DNA of 64,000 bases from Bin87 sp963666415 (GCA_963666415.2 CAXXPD010000003.1:1364001-1428000), one strand, 5' to 3'. Numbered from the stretch's first letter, positions 36,046-45,296 are shown. Notes: generated by a model not told the origin, from the letters alone. Made by a program: numbers and translations.

Positions 36046-36996
36046 TTACGCGCGTTTCCGGCTGACGGCCTGTAGCGCTGCTTGTTCAACGCCTTCGGCG
36101 GTCAAGCCATTTTTAGCCATCAGTTCGTAGGCTGGGCCAGAGCCGGTGTAACCCTTCAGGGCCATCATTTCAATCGGAACCGGGCATTGCCGGGCAACGA
36201 CCCCAGCAACCACGCTACCCAGGCCGCCGTGGATGTAGTGTTCCTCGGCGGTAACCAGGGCGCCGGTTTCGCGGGCGGCAGCAACGATGGTTTCTTCGTG
36301 TACGGGCGCCAACGTGTGCAAGTTAATAACCCTGGCGTCAATGCCCTTGTCGGCCAGGCTGTCGGCGGCATCCAGAGCCGGGGCCACCAGCGATCCAGCG
36401 GTGATGATGCTGACATCGTTGCCGGGCCGCAGGGTATCTGCTCCGGCCATGTTGAACCTGTACCCGTTGGTGTGCACCACGGGCGTAGCAGCCCTGGGCA
36501 GCCGCACGTAAACCGGGCCGTTAGTGGCGGCAGCGGATCGGATTACCTGCTCCGTTTCCACAGAATCGGCCGGCGTAACTACCCTGAATGACGGCAGCGC
36601 GCACATCAATGCCAGGTCTTCGATGCTGTGAGCAGACATTCCGTCTTCGCCGGTCAGGATGCCGGCGTGGGTGCATACCAGTTTAACGTTCAAAGAAGGC
36701 TGGGATATGAGCACGCGCAACTGGTCGTACGGACGACCAGTGCCGAATACGCTGAAGGTGCTGACGAACGGAATTTTACCGGCGGCGGCAAGACCAGCCG
36801 CGACGCCAACGATATTCTGCTCGGCGGGCCCAAAGTCAAAAAAACGGTCCGGGTATTGATCCCGCCAGAGGTGCACGAAGGTAGAAACATTCAGGTCCCC
36901 GCCCAGCACCACGATATCGGGGTAGTCCTCGGCCATGGTCAGCAGGGTTCGGCCGTAGACTTCACGGTTGGCGACCATTTCCCGGGTGGTTGCCAT
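36046..36996 (-). CDS. Transketolase, C-terminal (pyrimidine-binding) subunit
   Basis: The second half of a split transketolase. The thiamine-diphosphate pyrimidine domain includes the catalytic glutamate in FGPAEQNIVGVAAGLA, followed by the transketolase C-terminal domain (ALVTAEEHYIHGGLGSVVAGV). The start ATG overlaps the stop of the N-terminal-half gene as ATGA, so both halves are made in step. A 316-residue protein of this kind pairs with the upstream product to form the active enzyme. It could serve sugar-phosphate or 1-deoxyxylulose-like chemistry; transketolase is most likely. Confidence 0.92.
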   Translation of the reverse strand: MATTREMVANREVYGRTLLTMAEDYPDIVVLGGDLNVSTFVHLWRDQYPDRFFDFGPAEQNIVGVAAGLAAAGKIPFVSTFSVFGTGRPYDQLRVLISQPSLNVKLVCTHAGILTGEDGMSAHSIEDLALMCALPSFRVVTPADSVETEQVIRSAAATNGPVYVRLPRAATPVVHTNGYRFNMAGADTLRPGNDVSIITAGSLVAPALDAADSLADKGIDARVINLHTLAPVHEETIVAAARETGALVTAEEHYIHGGLGSVVAGVVARQCPVPIEMMALKGYTGSGPAYELMAKNGLTAEGVEQAALQAVSRKRA

Positions 36997-37820
36997 CAGG
37001 CCAACTCCTTCAACGCTGCTTCGTACTCTTCCTGGTTAGGGGCTCTCCCGTGGAAGCCGGGGTTGTTTTCCATGAAACTGACCCCCTTACCTTTGACGGT
37101 ATCCGCGATGATTACGGATGGCCCCGATTCAATCGCCGCTCGGAGTGTGTCGAGGATTTCGTCATGCTTGTGCCCGTCGCAGTGCAACACGTTCCAGCCG
37201 AAATCACGCCACCGGTCTCCCAGCGGTTCCAGGGTCATCACCTCGTCGGTGAACCGGTCGTTCTGGATGCGGTTGCGGTCTACGATGGCTACCAGGTTGG
37301 TCGCCTTATGATGGGCGGCGGACATGGCGGCTTCCCACACCTGGCCTTCCTGACACTCGCCGTCGCCGAGCAGGGCAAACACCCGGTAGTTGCGTCCGTC
37401 CAACCGGGCGGCCAAGGCGTGACCCAGCGCGAACGACAAGCCCATACCCAACGAGCCAGAGTTCATTTCGACGCCCGGAGTGATCGGGTGAGCGTGTCCT
37501 TGCAGCAGGCCATCGGTGCGTCGATACGAGGCCAGCTCCTCGCGATCGAAATACCCAGCCCTGGCCAACGTTGCGTAAAAACCGGGCGATGCGTGCCCTT
37601 TGCTGAGGATGAATCGGTCGCGGTCAATCCACCCCGGATCGGCCGCATCGTATCTCATAACACCGAAATAGAGCGCCACCAAGATGTCCATTTCCGACAA
37701 AGAACCGCCGGGGTGACCACTGCCGGCGCGGTATATCATTTCCAGGCTGTCACGACGTAATTCCTGCGACGTGGTTCGCATTTCGTCGACGGCTAGTACG
37801 GGTTGGGTCACTGCGGACAA
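36996..37820 (-). CDS. Transketolase, N-terminal (diphosphate-binding) subunit
   Basis: The first half of a split transketolase, binding the thiamine diphosphate and metal: SGHPGGSLSEMDILVALYF, SKGHASPGFYATLARAGYF, GSLGMGLSFALGHALAARL and the GDGECQEGQVWEAAMSAAHH..IVDRNRIQND motif. Length 274 is normal for split forms found in Chloroflexota, Thermotogae and Archaea. It is transcribed from a clear promoter just upstream and is coupled to the C-terminal half gene. Confidence 0.93.
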   Translation of the reverse strand: MSAVTQPVLAVDEMRTTSQELRRDSLEMIYRAGSGHPGGSLSEMDILVALYFGVMRYDAADPGWIDRDRFILSKGHASPGFYATLARAGYFDREELASYRRTDGLLQGHAHPITPGVEMNSGSLGMGLSFALGHALAARLDGRNYRVFALLGDGECQEGQVWEAAMSAAHHKATNLVAIVDRNRIQNDRFTDEVMTLEPLGDRWRDFGWNVLHCDGHKHDEILDTLRAAIESGPSVIIADTVKGKGVSFMENNPGFHGRAPNQEEYEAALKELA

Positions 37821-37865
37821 AGTGTCACCTGCTGCTTAGCATGGGAGTGTGGGACGGCGGGTTCG

Positions 37866-37894
37866 ATTATATGCGCCGTGTTGGGCGGTGTCCA
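37866..37894 (-). promoter_or_regulatory. Promoter of the split transketolase operon
   Basis: On the minus strand TGGACA (37889-37894) is followed by a 17-base spacer and a perfect TATAAT (37866-37871). Transcription would start near 37859, about 40 bases before the start codon. Confidence 0.7.
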
Positions 37895-38189
37895 CATCGC
37901 GGCTGTTGCGAGCCGGGTGCATTGACTGTCCTCAGATTTTGACTACGCCGTGTATCCTGAGTTCTTCGAAGGAACATCTCGAGTGGCCAGAAGGGCGCAA
38001 ACTCATGGTTCGATGGGCTCACGGTGGCCCCTCGAAAACCTCAGCGTGAGCGGGGACATTTGACGGCTGGATAATCGACGAACACTATCTGCGAACGACC
38101 GCGCGCTCGTTAGCAAAATCCCGCCATGTTCCCCAAATACCCTATACTAACGAGCGTTAGCAAGGTGCCCAATCGCCCGTTATGTAACC
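37895..38189. other. Intergenic region with a hairpin and a dyad
   Basis: No gene is visible between the transketolase promoter and the amidohydrolase. It contains an imperfect hairpin (38007-38040, GGTTCGA/TCGAAAACC and GGGC/GCCC arms) resembling a dispersed palindrome, and a dyad just before the amidohydrolase. Confidence 0.4.
38147..38160. promoter_or_regulatory. Candidate operator before the amidohydrolase operon
   Basis: CTAACG and CGTTAG form an exact dyad separated by two bases, 30 bases before the amidohydrolase start and overlapping a TATACT box. A further half-site CGTTAG occurs at 38108-38113. The arrangement suits a TetR-type repressor, but no regulator gene is adjacent. Confidence 0.35.
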
Positions 38190-39038
38190 ATGATTATAGA
38201 TGCCCATTGCCACCTGATGCCGCCCGAGTTCGCTGGCCGGCATCATGACCTTACCGCCCGAGATGCGACTTTTGCTGAGCTATTTCCCCATCCCGGAAGT
38301 CTCATCGCTGATGCCGATGAGTTGCTGCGCGACATGGACACCGCCGGAATCGACCGCGCGGTAGTGATGGGATTTGGTTGGACGGACGCCGCCATTGCCG
38401 TTGAGGTGAACGATTATCTGCTCCAGGCAGCCCGCGCTCACCCGGACAGGTTGTCTGCCTTTGCATCTGTGAACCCCGTTTGGGGCGCTGCCGCAGTTGA
38501 TGAAGCCAGGCGTAGTTTCGATTTGGGAGCCGTCGGAATCGGTGAACTGCACGCCGATACCCAGCAGTTCGAAATCACCAATTTCGATGTTCTGGCACCT
38601 CTCATGGACGAGCTGTTGCGCCGGAACCTGCCCATCACCATCCACGCATCAGAACCGGTGGGGCATCTGTACCCAGGTAAAGGAGCAACCACGCCGGAAC
38701 GCCTGCTGGTTTTCGCGCGACATTTCCCCAACAACCGCATCGTGCTTGCTCACCTGGGCGGTGGCTTGCCGTTTTACGCTGCCATGCCGGAAGTATCGGC
38801 CGCTTTGAAAAACGTTTGGTATGACACCGCGGCGCTTCCGTTCTTGTATCGCTCTGATGCTATTCGCGCTGCTGTTGCCACGGCTGGAGCCGAACACATC
38901 CTGTTTGGCACGGATTACCCGCTGCTCCGACACCGGCGAGTTGTGGACTATGTTCAAGACGCCGGTCTCGGTCGGGCGGAGCACGACGCCATCATGAGTG
39001 AAAACGCGGCGTCCCTGTTGGGACTGGCGCCGGCATGA
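38190..39038 (+). CDS. Amidohydrolase family 2 protein
   Basis: A metal-dependent hydrolase or decarboxylase of the amidohydrolase_2 (ACMSD-like) group. The 282 residues start MIIDAHCHLMPPE with the HxH metal motif, then show ITIHASEPVG, VLAHLGGGLPFY and HILFGTDYPLL with the catalytic aspartate. Substrate unknown. It overlaps the glycosylase gene by four bases (ATGA), which is an odd functional pairing and may reflect simple compaction. Confidence 0.88.
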   Translation: MIIDAHCHLMPPEFAGRHHDLTARDATFAELFPHPGSLIADADELLRDMDTAGIDRAVVMGFGWTDAAIAVEVNDYLLQAARAHPDRLSAFASVNPVWGAAAVDEARRSFDLGAVGIGELHADTQQFEITNFDVLAPLMDELLRRNLPITIHASEPVGHLYPGKGATTPERLLVFARHFPNNRIVLAHLGGGLPFYAAMPEVSAALKNVWYDTAALPFLYRSDAIRAAVATAGAEHILFGTDYPLLRHRRVVDYVQDAGLGRAEHDAIMSENAASLLGLAPA

Positions 39039-39598
39039 CCGCTCCGCAACACAACCCCGATGCCGAAACGCTGCCGGACTACCTGCGCCACGGTCTGGAC
39101 ATAGTGCTCATCGGAATCAACCCGTCCGAGTATTCCGTGCGCGCCGGGCATTACTTTGCAAATCCGCGCAACCGATTCTGGTTGGCGATCAGCGCCGCCA
39201 ATCTGGCTGAACGGTGCGTTGGGCCCGAGGACGACGGCAGCCTGCTTGATGTAGGCATCGGGTTCACCGACCTGGTCAAACGGGCCACGCCTCAGGCGTC
39301 AGGGTTGACTGCTGCCGACTATCGCCGGGATGCTCCGGTCCTGCGCCGCAGGTTACTTGAACACGAGCCCTTGATCGCCTGTTTCCAGGGACTCACCGCT
39401 TTCCGTAGCTATTTGCGATACGCTGAGGGCAAAGTCCGCGCCGGCCGGATCGAACTGGGACGCCAGACTGACACTATCGGCGACTGCATCGTATTCGTGG
39501 TGCCCAATCCGAGTCCGGCCAATGCTCGTTACTCGTTGGCCGATCTGACCGGGTGGTATTCGCAGTTGAAACAGCTGCGCGACGAGTTGAAACGGTGA
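39035..39598 (+). CDS. mug: Mismatch-specific DNA glycosylase (Mug/TDG family)
   Basis: Removes uracil or thymine from G mismatches to start base-excision repair. The 187-residue protein has the family 2 UDG motifs LIGINPSEYSVRAGHYFANPRNRFW and VVPNPSPANARYS, and FTDLVKRATPQASGL. It is followed by thpR through a GTGA overlap. An alkA-type glycosylase lies further down, so this cluster gathers base-repair enzymes. Confidence 0.93.
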   Translation: MTAPQHNPDAETLPDYLRHGLDIVLIGINPSEYSVRAGHYFANPRNRFWLAISAANLAERCVGPEDDGSLLDVGIGFTDLVKRATPQASGLTAADYRRDAPVLRRRLLEHEPLIACFQGLTAFRSYLRYAEGKVRAGRIELGRQTDTIGDCIVFVVPNPSPANARYSLADLTGWYSQLKQLRDELKR

Positions 39599-39956
39599 GC
39601 CACGCGGCAGAAAATATTCGCACCTTCATCGCGTTACCGCTGCCGCCCGACTGGATTGAGTCGTTAGGCGGCGTGACGCACCAGTTGGCGGCGCGCGTCC
39701 CCGCCGGCGTGCGGTGGGTTGATCTCGCCGGTATGCATCTGACCCTGAGGTTCCTGGGCAACACTGACACCGCGCAGGTCCCTGGGATAATCGCCGGCTT
39801 GCGACGTGAACTGGCGGGGGCGGTCACTCCGAATCTCACCCTGTCCGGCGTGGGCACGTTTCCGCCGAGGGGCAATCCGCGCGTGATTTGGGCCGGCGTG
39901 TCCGGGCAACTCGACCATTTGACTAGGGCGTGTTGACATTTCATTATAATGGCTGT

Positions 39957-40717
39957 ATGTCAAACATCAGACTATCACCAGAACAGTGGGCTAGGATTCT
40001 CGATTTCTTGCGTGGCTGCACCGGCCTGTACGTTGGCCAGGAAGCGGATTGCCGGCGTTTTGTCGAGGCCGTCTTATGGATTAACCGCTCTGGGGCCCAA
40101 TGGCGACTGCTGCCAGCCGAATACGGGAACTGGAACAGCGTCTACAAACGATTCGCCCGTTGGACTGACCAAGGCGTCTGGGCACAAATGCATCAACATT
40201 TCTGCGACGACGCGGATCTGGAATACCTGATCATCGACAGCACGGTGGTCCGGGCGCACCCTTGCGCGGCGGGAGCTCCCCCAAAAAGGGTGGCCAGGCT
40301 GCCCAGGCCTTGGGCCGGAGCCGCGGCGGGTTCAGCACCAAGATTCACGTGAGCGTGGACGGCTTGGGCAACCCCTTGCGATTCATCCTGACCGGCGGGC
40401 AACAGCACGACATCACCCAGGCGGAGGAGTTAATCGCCGGTTATGCTGGCGAGCACGTACTGGCCGACAAAGGGTACGATGCCCAGGAGTTTCGCCAGCA
40501 CATCCTGGAACTGGGTATGATGCCGGTCATTCCGCCCCGCTCGAACCGCAAGGCACCCGCCGACTATGACCGGCATCTGTACCGGGAGCGTCATCTGGTG
40601 GAATGCTTCATCAACAAGATCAAGCACTATCGCCGGATCTTCTCCCGGTTTGAGAAGCTGGACACCAGATACCTGGGCTTCCTGCACTTCACCGCCGCTC
40701 TCATCTGGCTACGGTGA
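39957..40717 (+). CDS. IS5/IS427-group transposase, expressed by -1 frameshift
   Basis: The first frame (39957-40352) encodes the N-terminal DUF4096-like part (MSNIRLSPEQWARI, RFVEAVLWINRSGAQWRLLP, IIDSTVVRAHPCAAG). The second (up to 40717) encodes the rest of the DDE catalytic domain (GGFSTKIHVSVDGLGNPL, VLADKGYDAQEF, RHLVECFINKIKHYRRIFSR). They overlap at a slippery C CCA AAA sequence where a -1 shift joins KR to KKGG. This is the standard expression mode of the group, so the gene is probably functional despite the two frames. Confidence 0.9.
40280..40286 (+). other. Slippery heptamer for programmed -1 frameshifting
   Basis: C CCA AAA is in phase with the first transposase frame and fits the X XXY YYZ rule. 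A slip of one base moves ribosomes into the second frame. The GC-rich sequence that follows could stimulate it. Confidence 0.6.
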
Positions 40718-41069
40718 AATGTCAACAAAACCTAACCTGCAGCGCGGAGCCGAGTCGGCCGTCACATCGCTGGGTTGGCCCGCTGAACAGCGCCCGTTTC
40801 GGCCCCACCTGACGGTGTTGCGCATCCGAAATCGAGCATCGGATGCGCAACACCGTGCGGTCCTGGATGCCATTGCTGAAATCGAAGTCCCCGGATGCTC
40901 GACTTGGCGACCCGATCTCGTCCGCTTGTACCAGAGCGTCTTGACGCCCCAAGGGCCAATCTATTCCGGACTTGGAGACATCGCATTGAGTCAGCTTTTC
41001 TAACCGTCCTTCGATATTTACCGGTATAGTCAATTACCGGCTGCGAACACTGAAATCCGGAGCGCTAAT

Positions 41070-42002
41070 TTGGAAACCACAATAGAAACCGAAATCCTGC
41101 CAGTCGCGCCGTATGACTACGAATTGACAGCGGGACAACCGAGTTATTCCCGCGAACAGGAGTACAAGACCGAACACTTCGACGACGGCGCTTACGTTCG
41201 GCTGCTTGATCTGGGTGACAATACCGTACTGGCCTCGGTGCGCTCCGTGGGAACGGTTGACGAACCGCGCCTGGTTGCCACGTTGACCGGCGATGGGATA
41301 AACCGAACCGCTGCCGAGCAAGCCACCGCGCAACTGACCTGGTTGCTGGGATGTGACCAGGAAGTGCGCCCCTTTTACGATTCTGTAGTCGATGACGCAG
41401 TGCTGGCTACTGTAGTCAAGGATTTCTATGGCTTCCGCAGCACTCGTACTGCGTCGGTATTCGAGGCGTTGGTGCAGGCAGTGATGGGCCAACAGATTGC
41501 CACGGCGGTCGCCCGCGTAGTGCGGAACTTGCTGATCCAGAACTACGGTGTCCGCTCCACGATCGGCGGCCAGGAATGGTACGCCTTCCCGCGGGCCGAG
41601 AGTCTGGCTACAGCGTCAATCGACGACCTACGCCAGCTCAAACTCAGCGTTCGCAAATCGGAGTACATCCAGAACATCGCGCAAACTGAGCTCGAACTTC
41701 CGGACGGACTGGACGCGGTTCGCCGACTCACCGACGACGAAGTGATTAGCCAACTGGTGGCAATGCGTGGCGTAGGGCGTTGGACGGCGCAATGGGTGTT
41801 GGTTCGGGGTCTGGCGCGAGCGGACGGTTTTCCGATCGGTGACCTGGCGCTGCGTCGGACAGTTGCCAGCCTGTACTTCGATGGCGCCGAAATAACCGAC
41901 GACCAGCTGCTGGAGTTCTCCGAACGGTGGTCGCCGTGGCGGTCTTTGGCGACGGCGTATATCTTCGCGGCCATCCGGGCCGGACGAGTCGCCGGGTCGT
42001 AA
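41070..42002 (+). CDS. DNA-3-methyladenine glycosylase (AlkA/HhH-GPD family)
   Basis: Removes alkylated bases from DNA. The 310-residue protein has an AlkA_N-like half and the HhH-GPD core FEALVQAVMGQQIATAVA, then the hairpin LVAMRGVGRWTAQWVLVRGL and the catalytic aspartate in PIGDLALRR. The start is TTG at 41070 with GGAG nearby; no ATG keeps the N-terminal domain. It follows the broken thpR gene by 66 bases, in the direction of the mug operon. Confidence 0.9.
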   Translation: METTIETEILPVAPYDYELTAGQPSYSREQEYKTEHFDDGAYVRLLDLGDNTVLASVRSVGTVDEPRLVATLTGDGINRTAAEQATAQLTWLLGCDQEVRPFYDSVVDDAVLATVVKDFYGFRSTRTASVFEALVQAVMGQQIATAVARVVRNLLIQNYGVRSTIGGQEWYAFPRAESLATASIDDLRQLKLSVRKSEYIQNIAQTELELPDGLDAVRRLTDDEVISQLVAMRGVGRWTAQWVLVRGLARADGFPIGDLALRRTVASLYFDGAEITDDQLLEFSERWSPWRSLATAYIFAAIRAGRVAGS

Positions 42003-42043
42003 GTCTTGAATCAAGGCGGAGGGCCATCGCCCGCTGCGGTCGG

Positions 42044-43369
42044 CTAGCGGAACATCCGCATGATCCCTTTGGGGTTGGAGGAGAACTGCCGCATCAGTCG
42101 CTGCGTCTGTTTGAACTGGTTCAGCACGCGGTTCACGTCCGATGGGTTGGTACCGCTGCCCAGCGCGATCCGGCGACGGCGGCTGGCCTTGATGACTTCC
42201 GGGCTGGTGCGTTCGTGCATCGTCATTGAGCTTATGATGGCTTCAGTCTTGCGTAACTCGGAATCATCGAGCTGGCCTTGCATTTTTTTGGCGGCATTGC
42301 CGATGCCAGGCATCATTTCCAGTACGGATGCCAGCCCGCCCATTTTCTTGACGCCCTGAATCTGGTCCAGGAAATCGTCTAGCGTGAAACTGGAGGTACG
42401 CATCTTGCGTTCCAGTTCCTTCGCCTTGTCCTCGTCCACCGCCTCCTGCGCCCGTTCAATCAGAGTCATCACATCGCCCATGGCCAGAATGCGCGACGCC
42501 ATCCGGTCCGGGTGGAAGGGTTCCAGGCCGTCCGGTCGTTCACCAGTACCGATGAACTTGATGGGAACGCCGGTTACGCGCGTTATGGAAAGCGCCGCGC
42601 CGCCCCTGGCATCTCCGTCCATCTTGGACATTACCATCCCATCCAGGCCGATCTGTTGGTGAAACGCTTCGGCGGCATTCACCGCATCCTGGCCAGTCAT
42701 GGCGTCGACCACCAACAGGGTCTGGTGTGGATTCACCGCCCGTTTTACCTCTTCCAACTCGCCCATCAACTCATCGTCAATGTGCAACCTGCCGCCGGTA
42801 TCCACGATTACCCAGGTCAATGCCAGTTCGGTGGCTCGGCGCAGGCCCGCCGCCGCGACTTTGGCCGGTGTCGATGATGCCGGGTCTTCGGAATATACGG
42901 GCAGGTCGAGTTGTTTGCCGAGGGTTTCCAGTTGTGATATGGCAGCCGGACGGCGCAAGTCGGCGGCCACCAGCATCGCGCTGTGGCTTTGTCGCCGCAT
43001 TTGCAGGGCCAGCTTCGCCGCGGTGGTCGTCTTGCCGGACCCTTGCAATCCTACCAACATCAACACCGATGGCAATTGGCTGGATGGCGTTAGCCGATGG
43101 TCGCCGGCGCTGAGAATGTCGGTTAGTTCTTCGTGGACGATTTTCACTACCTGTTGCCCCGGCGACAGGCTATCCAATACCTCGCCGGTCAGCGCCCTCT
43201 CTTTCACCGCGGCCACAAAATCCCGCGCCACTCGGAAGTTCACGTCGGCTTCGAGCAACGAACGCCTGACTTGACTCAGGGCGTCGTCGATGTCCTTTTC
43301 GGTCAGGCGACCCTTGCCCTGCAAGCGGTTGAAAATACCAGTCAGGCGGTCTGTAAGATTGTCAAACAT
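42044..43369 (-). CDS. ffh: Signal recognition particle protein Ffh
   Basis: GTPase that binds signal sequences with SRP RNA and delivers ribosomes to FtsY. The NG domain has LVGLQGSGKTTTAAKLALQM, ADLRRPAAISQL, IVDTGGRLHID and TKMDGDARGGAALSI-like SKMDGDARGGAAL. The methionine-rich M domain follows from about residue 320 (KKMGGLASVLEMMPGI, RRRRIALGSGT). At 441 residues it is complete. It is downstream of the ABC transporter genes with a 33-base gap. Confidence 0.97.
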   Translation of the reverse strand: MFDNLTDRLTGIFNRLQGKGRLTEKDIDDALSQVRRSLLEADVNFRVARDFVAAVKERALTGEVLDSLSPGQQVVKIVHEELTDILSAGDHRLTPSSQLPSVLMLVGLQGSGKTTTAAKLALQMRRQSHSAMLVAADLRRPAAISQLETLGKQLDLPVYSEDPASSTPAKVAAAGLRRATELALTWVIVDTGGRLHIDDELMGELEEVKRAVNPHQTLLVVDAMTGQDAVNAAEAFHQQIGLDGMVMSKMDGDARGGAALSITRVTGVPIKFIGTGERPDGLEPFHPDRMASRILAMGDVMTLIERAQEAVDEDKAKELERKMRTSSFTLDDFLDQIQGVKKMGGLASVLEMMPGIGNAAKKMQGQLDDSELRKTEAIISSMTMHERTSPEVIKASRRRRIALGSGTNPSDVNRVLNQFKQTQRLMRQFSSNPKGIMRMFR

Positions 43370-43402
43370 AGCGTTTCCCTGTTTATTCCTGATAGTCCGG
43401 GG

Positions 43403-44482
43403 TCATTCCCACCGGAACAGGCGGTTGGCGATGACAAAGGCTACCACAAGCCACACGGCCAGGCCCAGGAAGTTGGGCCACTGCGTAACGATGGAATCGC
43501 CCTGCACCGTCATGCCTCGGATGGCTTCCACCAGGTAGGTCAGCGGCAGGTAGTCGGTGACGATCTGCAACGCGTTGGGCAACACGTCGCGGGAGAAAAA
43601 AACGCCAGACAGGAACATCATCGGCAGCGAGACAATGTTCGCCAGCGGCGCCGCCTGTTGCTCAGTACGCGCCCAACCGGACACGGCGAATCCCAACGCC
43701 AGGAATACGGCGCCACCCATGCCGGCGGCCAGCAGCACCGCGAAGAAGTTGCCGGCGAACTCGGCACCAAACACGAACACCGCCACCGCAGCCAGTATCA
43801 CCGTTTGTATTACCACCACCACCAATCGGGTGAATACCTGCGCCACCAACAGCGTCGCCGGGTTCAGTGGTGTGGCGAGCAGCCGACGCAGCACGCCCTC
43901 GCGTTTCATGGTTACAAAGCTGAACGCTACGCTGAACAACCCCAGCTGCATAATTGACATACCGATTACCCCGGGCATGAGAAAATCAATGTAGCCCAGG
44001 TCCCGCGCGTCCACCGCCTCGCTCTGCAACGTAACCACCCGTTCGGCGCCGGTAATGGAGAAGTTCAGCTGATCGATCGCCGATTGCAGTATGTTCAACC
44101 CAACCTGGGTCTCATTGGCACGGCTGGCGTGATACAACGCCTGCACCTGAGATGTTTGGCCTTCGACCCCAAACCCATCTGGCAGGATGATAACGAGGTC
44201 GCGTTGCCCGTCCGATAAGGCCTGGCGTTCGGATTGACTCGTGCCCTGTTCGACGCGCAGGGCAGCTACGTTCGCCAAGCCTTCTACGAATTGGAAGGAC
44301 CCCTCGTTCTGGGCTTCGTCGACTATCCCTATGTCCAGCTTGCCCAGTTCGCCAAAGTTAAGCAGCCCGAAGATGACCATAATCACCAGTGGCAAAAAGA
44401 ACGTCCAGAACAACGCCCCCCGATCCCGGGACCACATCTTCATGGTGGACCAGGTCAGATAAATGATGGGTCTCCGCAGCAC
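43403..44482 (-). CDS. ABC-2 type transporter permease
   Basis: Membrane subunit of an ABC exporter. The 359 residues have one N-terminal helix, an external domain of about 180 residues, and five to six C-terminal helices with GVLRRLLATPLNPATLLVAQVF, the conserved ABC-2 region. The start is GTG at 44482, immediately after the TAG stop of the ATPase gene. Substrate unknown; such permeases export drugs, lipids or polysaccharides. Confidence 0.88.
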   Translation of the reverse strand: MLRRPIIYLTWSTMKMWSRDRGALFWTFFLPLVIMVIFGLLNFGELGKLDIGIVDEAQNEGSFQFVEGLANVAALRVEQGTSQSERQALSDGQRDLVIILPDGFGVEGQTSQVQALYHASRANETQVGLNILQSAIDQLNFSITGAERVVTLQSEAVDARDLGYIDFLMPGVIGMSIMQLGLFSVAFSFVTMKREGVLRRLLATPLNPATLLVAQVFTRLVVVVIQTVILAAVAVFVFGAEFAGNFFAVLLAAGMGGAVFLALGFAVSGWARTEQQAAPLANIVSLPMMFLSGVFFSRDVLPNALQIVTDYLPLTYLVEAIRGMTVQGDSIVTQWPNFLGLAVWLVVAFVIANRLFRWE

Positions 44483-45277
44483 CTACATCTCCCGAAGCGA
44501 CCGGCCCGTCAGGTCGAGAAATACGTCCTCGAGCGTCGCTGACCGCACTGCCTGGGTTCGTTGGAAACCGCGCCCGATCAGTTCGTCAATCAGGTTTGCT
44601 GGCGTATCCATCGTGATGATGCGGCCCTGATCCATGACGGCTACCCGGTCGCACAGTTCTTCCGCTTCCTCCATGTAGTGCGTCGTCAATACAATCGTGC
44701 GGCCCTGGGTTTTCCAGTCGCGCATCAAGTCCCACATGCGGCGCCGGGCTTGAGGGTCCAGCCCAGTGGTGGGTTCGTCCAGGAATATCACCGCCGGGTC
44801 GTTTACCAGTGATGCCGCGATGGCAAAGCGTTGCTTCTGGCCGCCAGACAGTGTGCGGAAGGAAGCCTTCCGCCTTTCGGCCAGGTCCACCGCCTCCAGC
44901 AACGGCTCCGGATCGACCCGGATCCCGTAGATACTGCCCAGCATCATCAGCAATTCGGAGAGATGCAGGTGTTCGAAGAATGCGCTGCTTTGCAGTTGGA
45001 CACCAATGATTTGTTTAACGGCGCCGGCATCTTTACTTACGTCAATGCCGGCGACCGTGGCCGTGCCGCTGTCGGCGGAGCGCATACCTTCAACGATTTC
45101 TATTGTTGTGGTCTTACCCGACCCGTTGGGCCCCAACAGGGCAAACACCTCGCCCTTGCCCACGCTGAAGGTAACGCCGTCAACGGCCTGAATGTCTCCA
45201 TACCGTTTGCGGAGATCCTGCACCACAATGATAGGTGCGGCCCCAGTATCGTCGGCCTGATTGGTTATTGTCCCCAT
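44483..45277 (-). CDS. ABC transporter ATP-binding protein
   Basis: Energises the adjacent permease. Walker A is LLGPNGSGKTTTIE, the Q-loop lies in VQLQSS, the signature RTLSGGQKQRFAIAASL, Walker B VIFLDEPTTGLDP and the H-loop VLTTHYMEEAEEL. I chose the ATG at 45277 (MGTITNQADD, 264 residues) because the TATAAT at 45297-45302 would place the transcript start downstream of the longer alternative start at 45319. The C-terminal 25 residues fit the DrrA/CcmA-like export ATPases. Confidence 0.92.
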   Translation of the reverse strand: MGTITNQADDTGAAPIIVVQDLRKRYGDIQAVDGVTFSVGKGEVFALLGPNGSGKTTTIEIVEGMRSADSGTATVAGIDVSKDAGAVKQIIGVQLQSSAFFEHLHLSELLMMLGSIYGIRVDPEPLLEAVDLAERRKASFRTLSGGQKQRFAIAASLVNDPAVIFLDEPTTGLDPQARRRMWDLMRDWKTQGRTIVLTTHYMEEAEELCDRVAVMDQGRIITMDTPANLIDELIGRGFQRTQAVRSATLEDVFLDLTGRSLREM

Positions 45278-45296
45278 ATTAGATAAACCGGCGATT

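Larger units (their letters stand above)
39926..40731 (+). mobile_element. IS5-family (IS427 group) insertion sequence
   Basis: The 806-base element has imperfect inverted repeats, GGGCGTGTTGACATTTCA at the left and the inverse of GTTTTGTTGACATTTCAC at the right. It is flanked by CTA on both sides (39923-39925, 40732-40734), as expected for a 2-4 base duplication with a CTA/TA-type target. It contains two overlapping transposase frames. It is inserted in thpR and looks recent, since both ends and both frames are preserved. Confidence 0.92.
39595..41003 (+). pseudogene. thpR: RNA 2',3'-cyclic phosphodiesterase, disrupted by an IS5-type element
   Basis: The gene starts with GTG at 39595, overlapping the glycosylase stop. 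Residues 1-110 contain the fold and the first HxT motif (GMHLTLRFLGNTD), ending QLDHLT. The rest resumes at 40735 as NLQRGAESAVTSLGW with the second HxT motif (RPHLTVLRIRN) and a normal C-terminus at 41003. Removing 39926-40734 restores one exact frame (HLTNLQRG). The two catalytic motifs now lie on different sides of the insertion, so the enzyme should be inactive. Confidence 0.93.

Noticed and set aside
38190..42002. Toxin-antitoxin or repair-linked defence island
   Set aside because: The genes are ordinary amidohydrolase, base-excision repair and RNA-processing genes with one IS; no toxin or antitoxin fold was seen.
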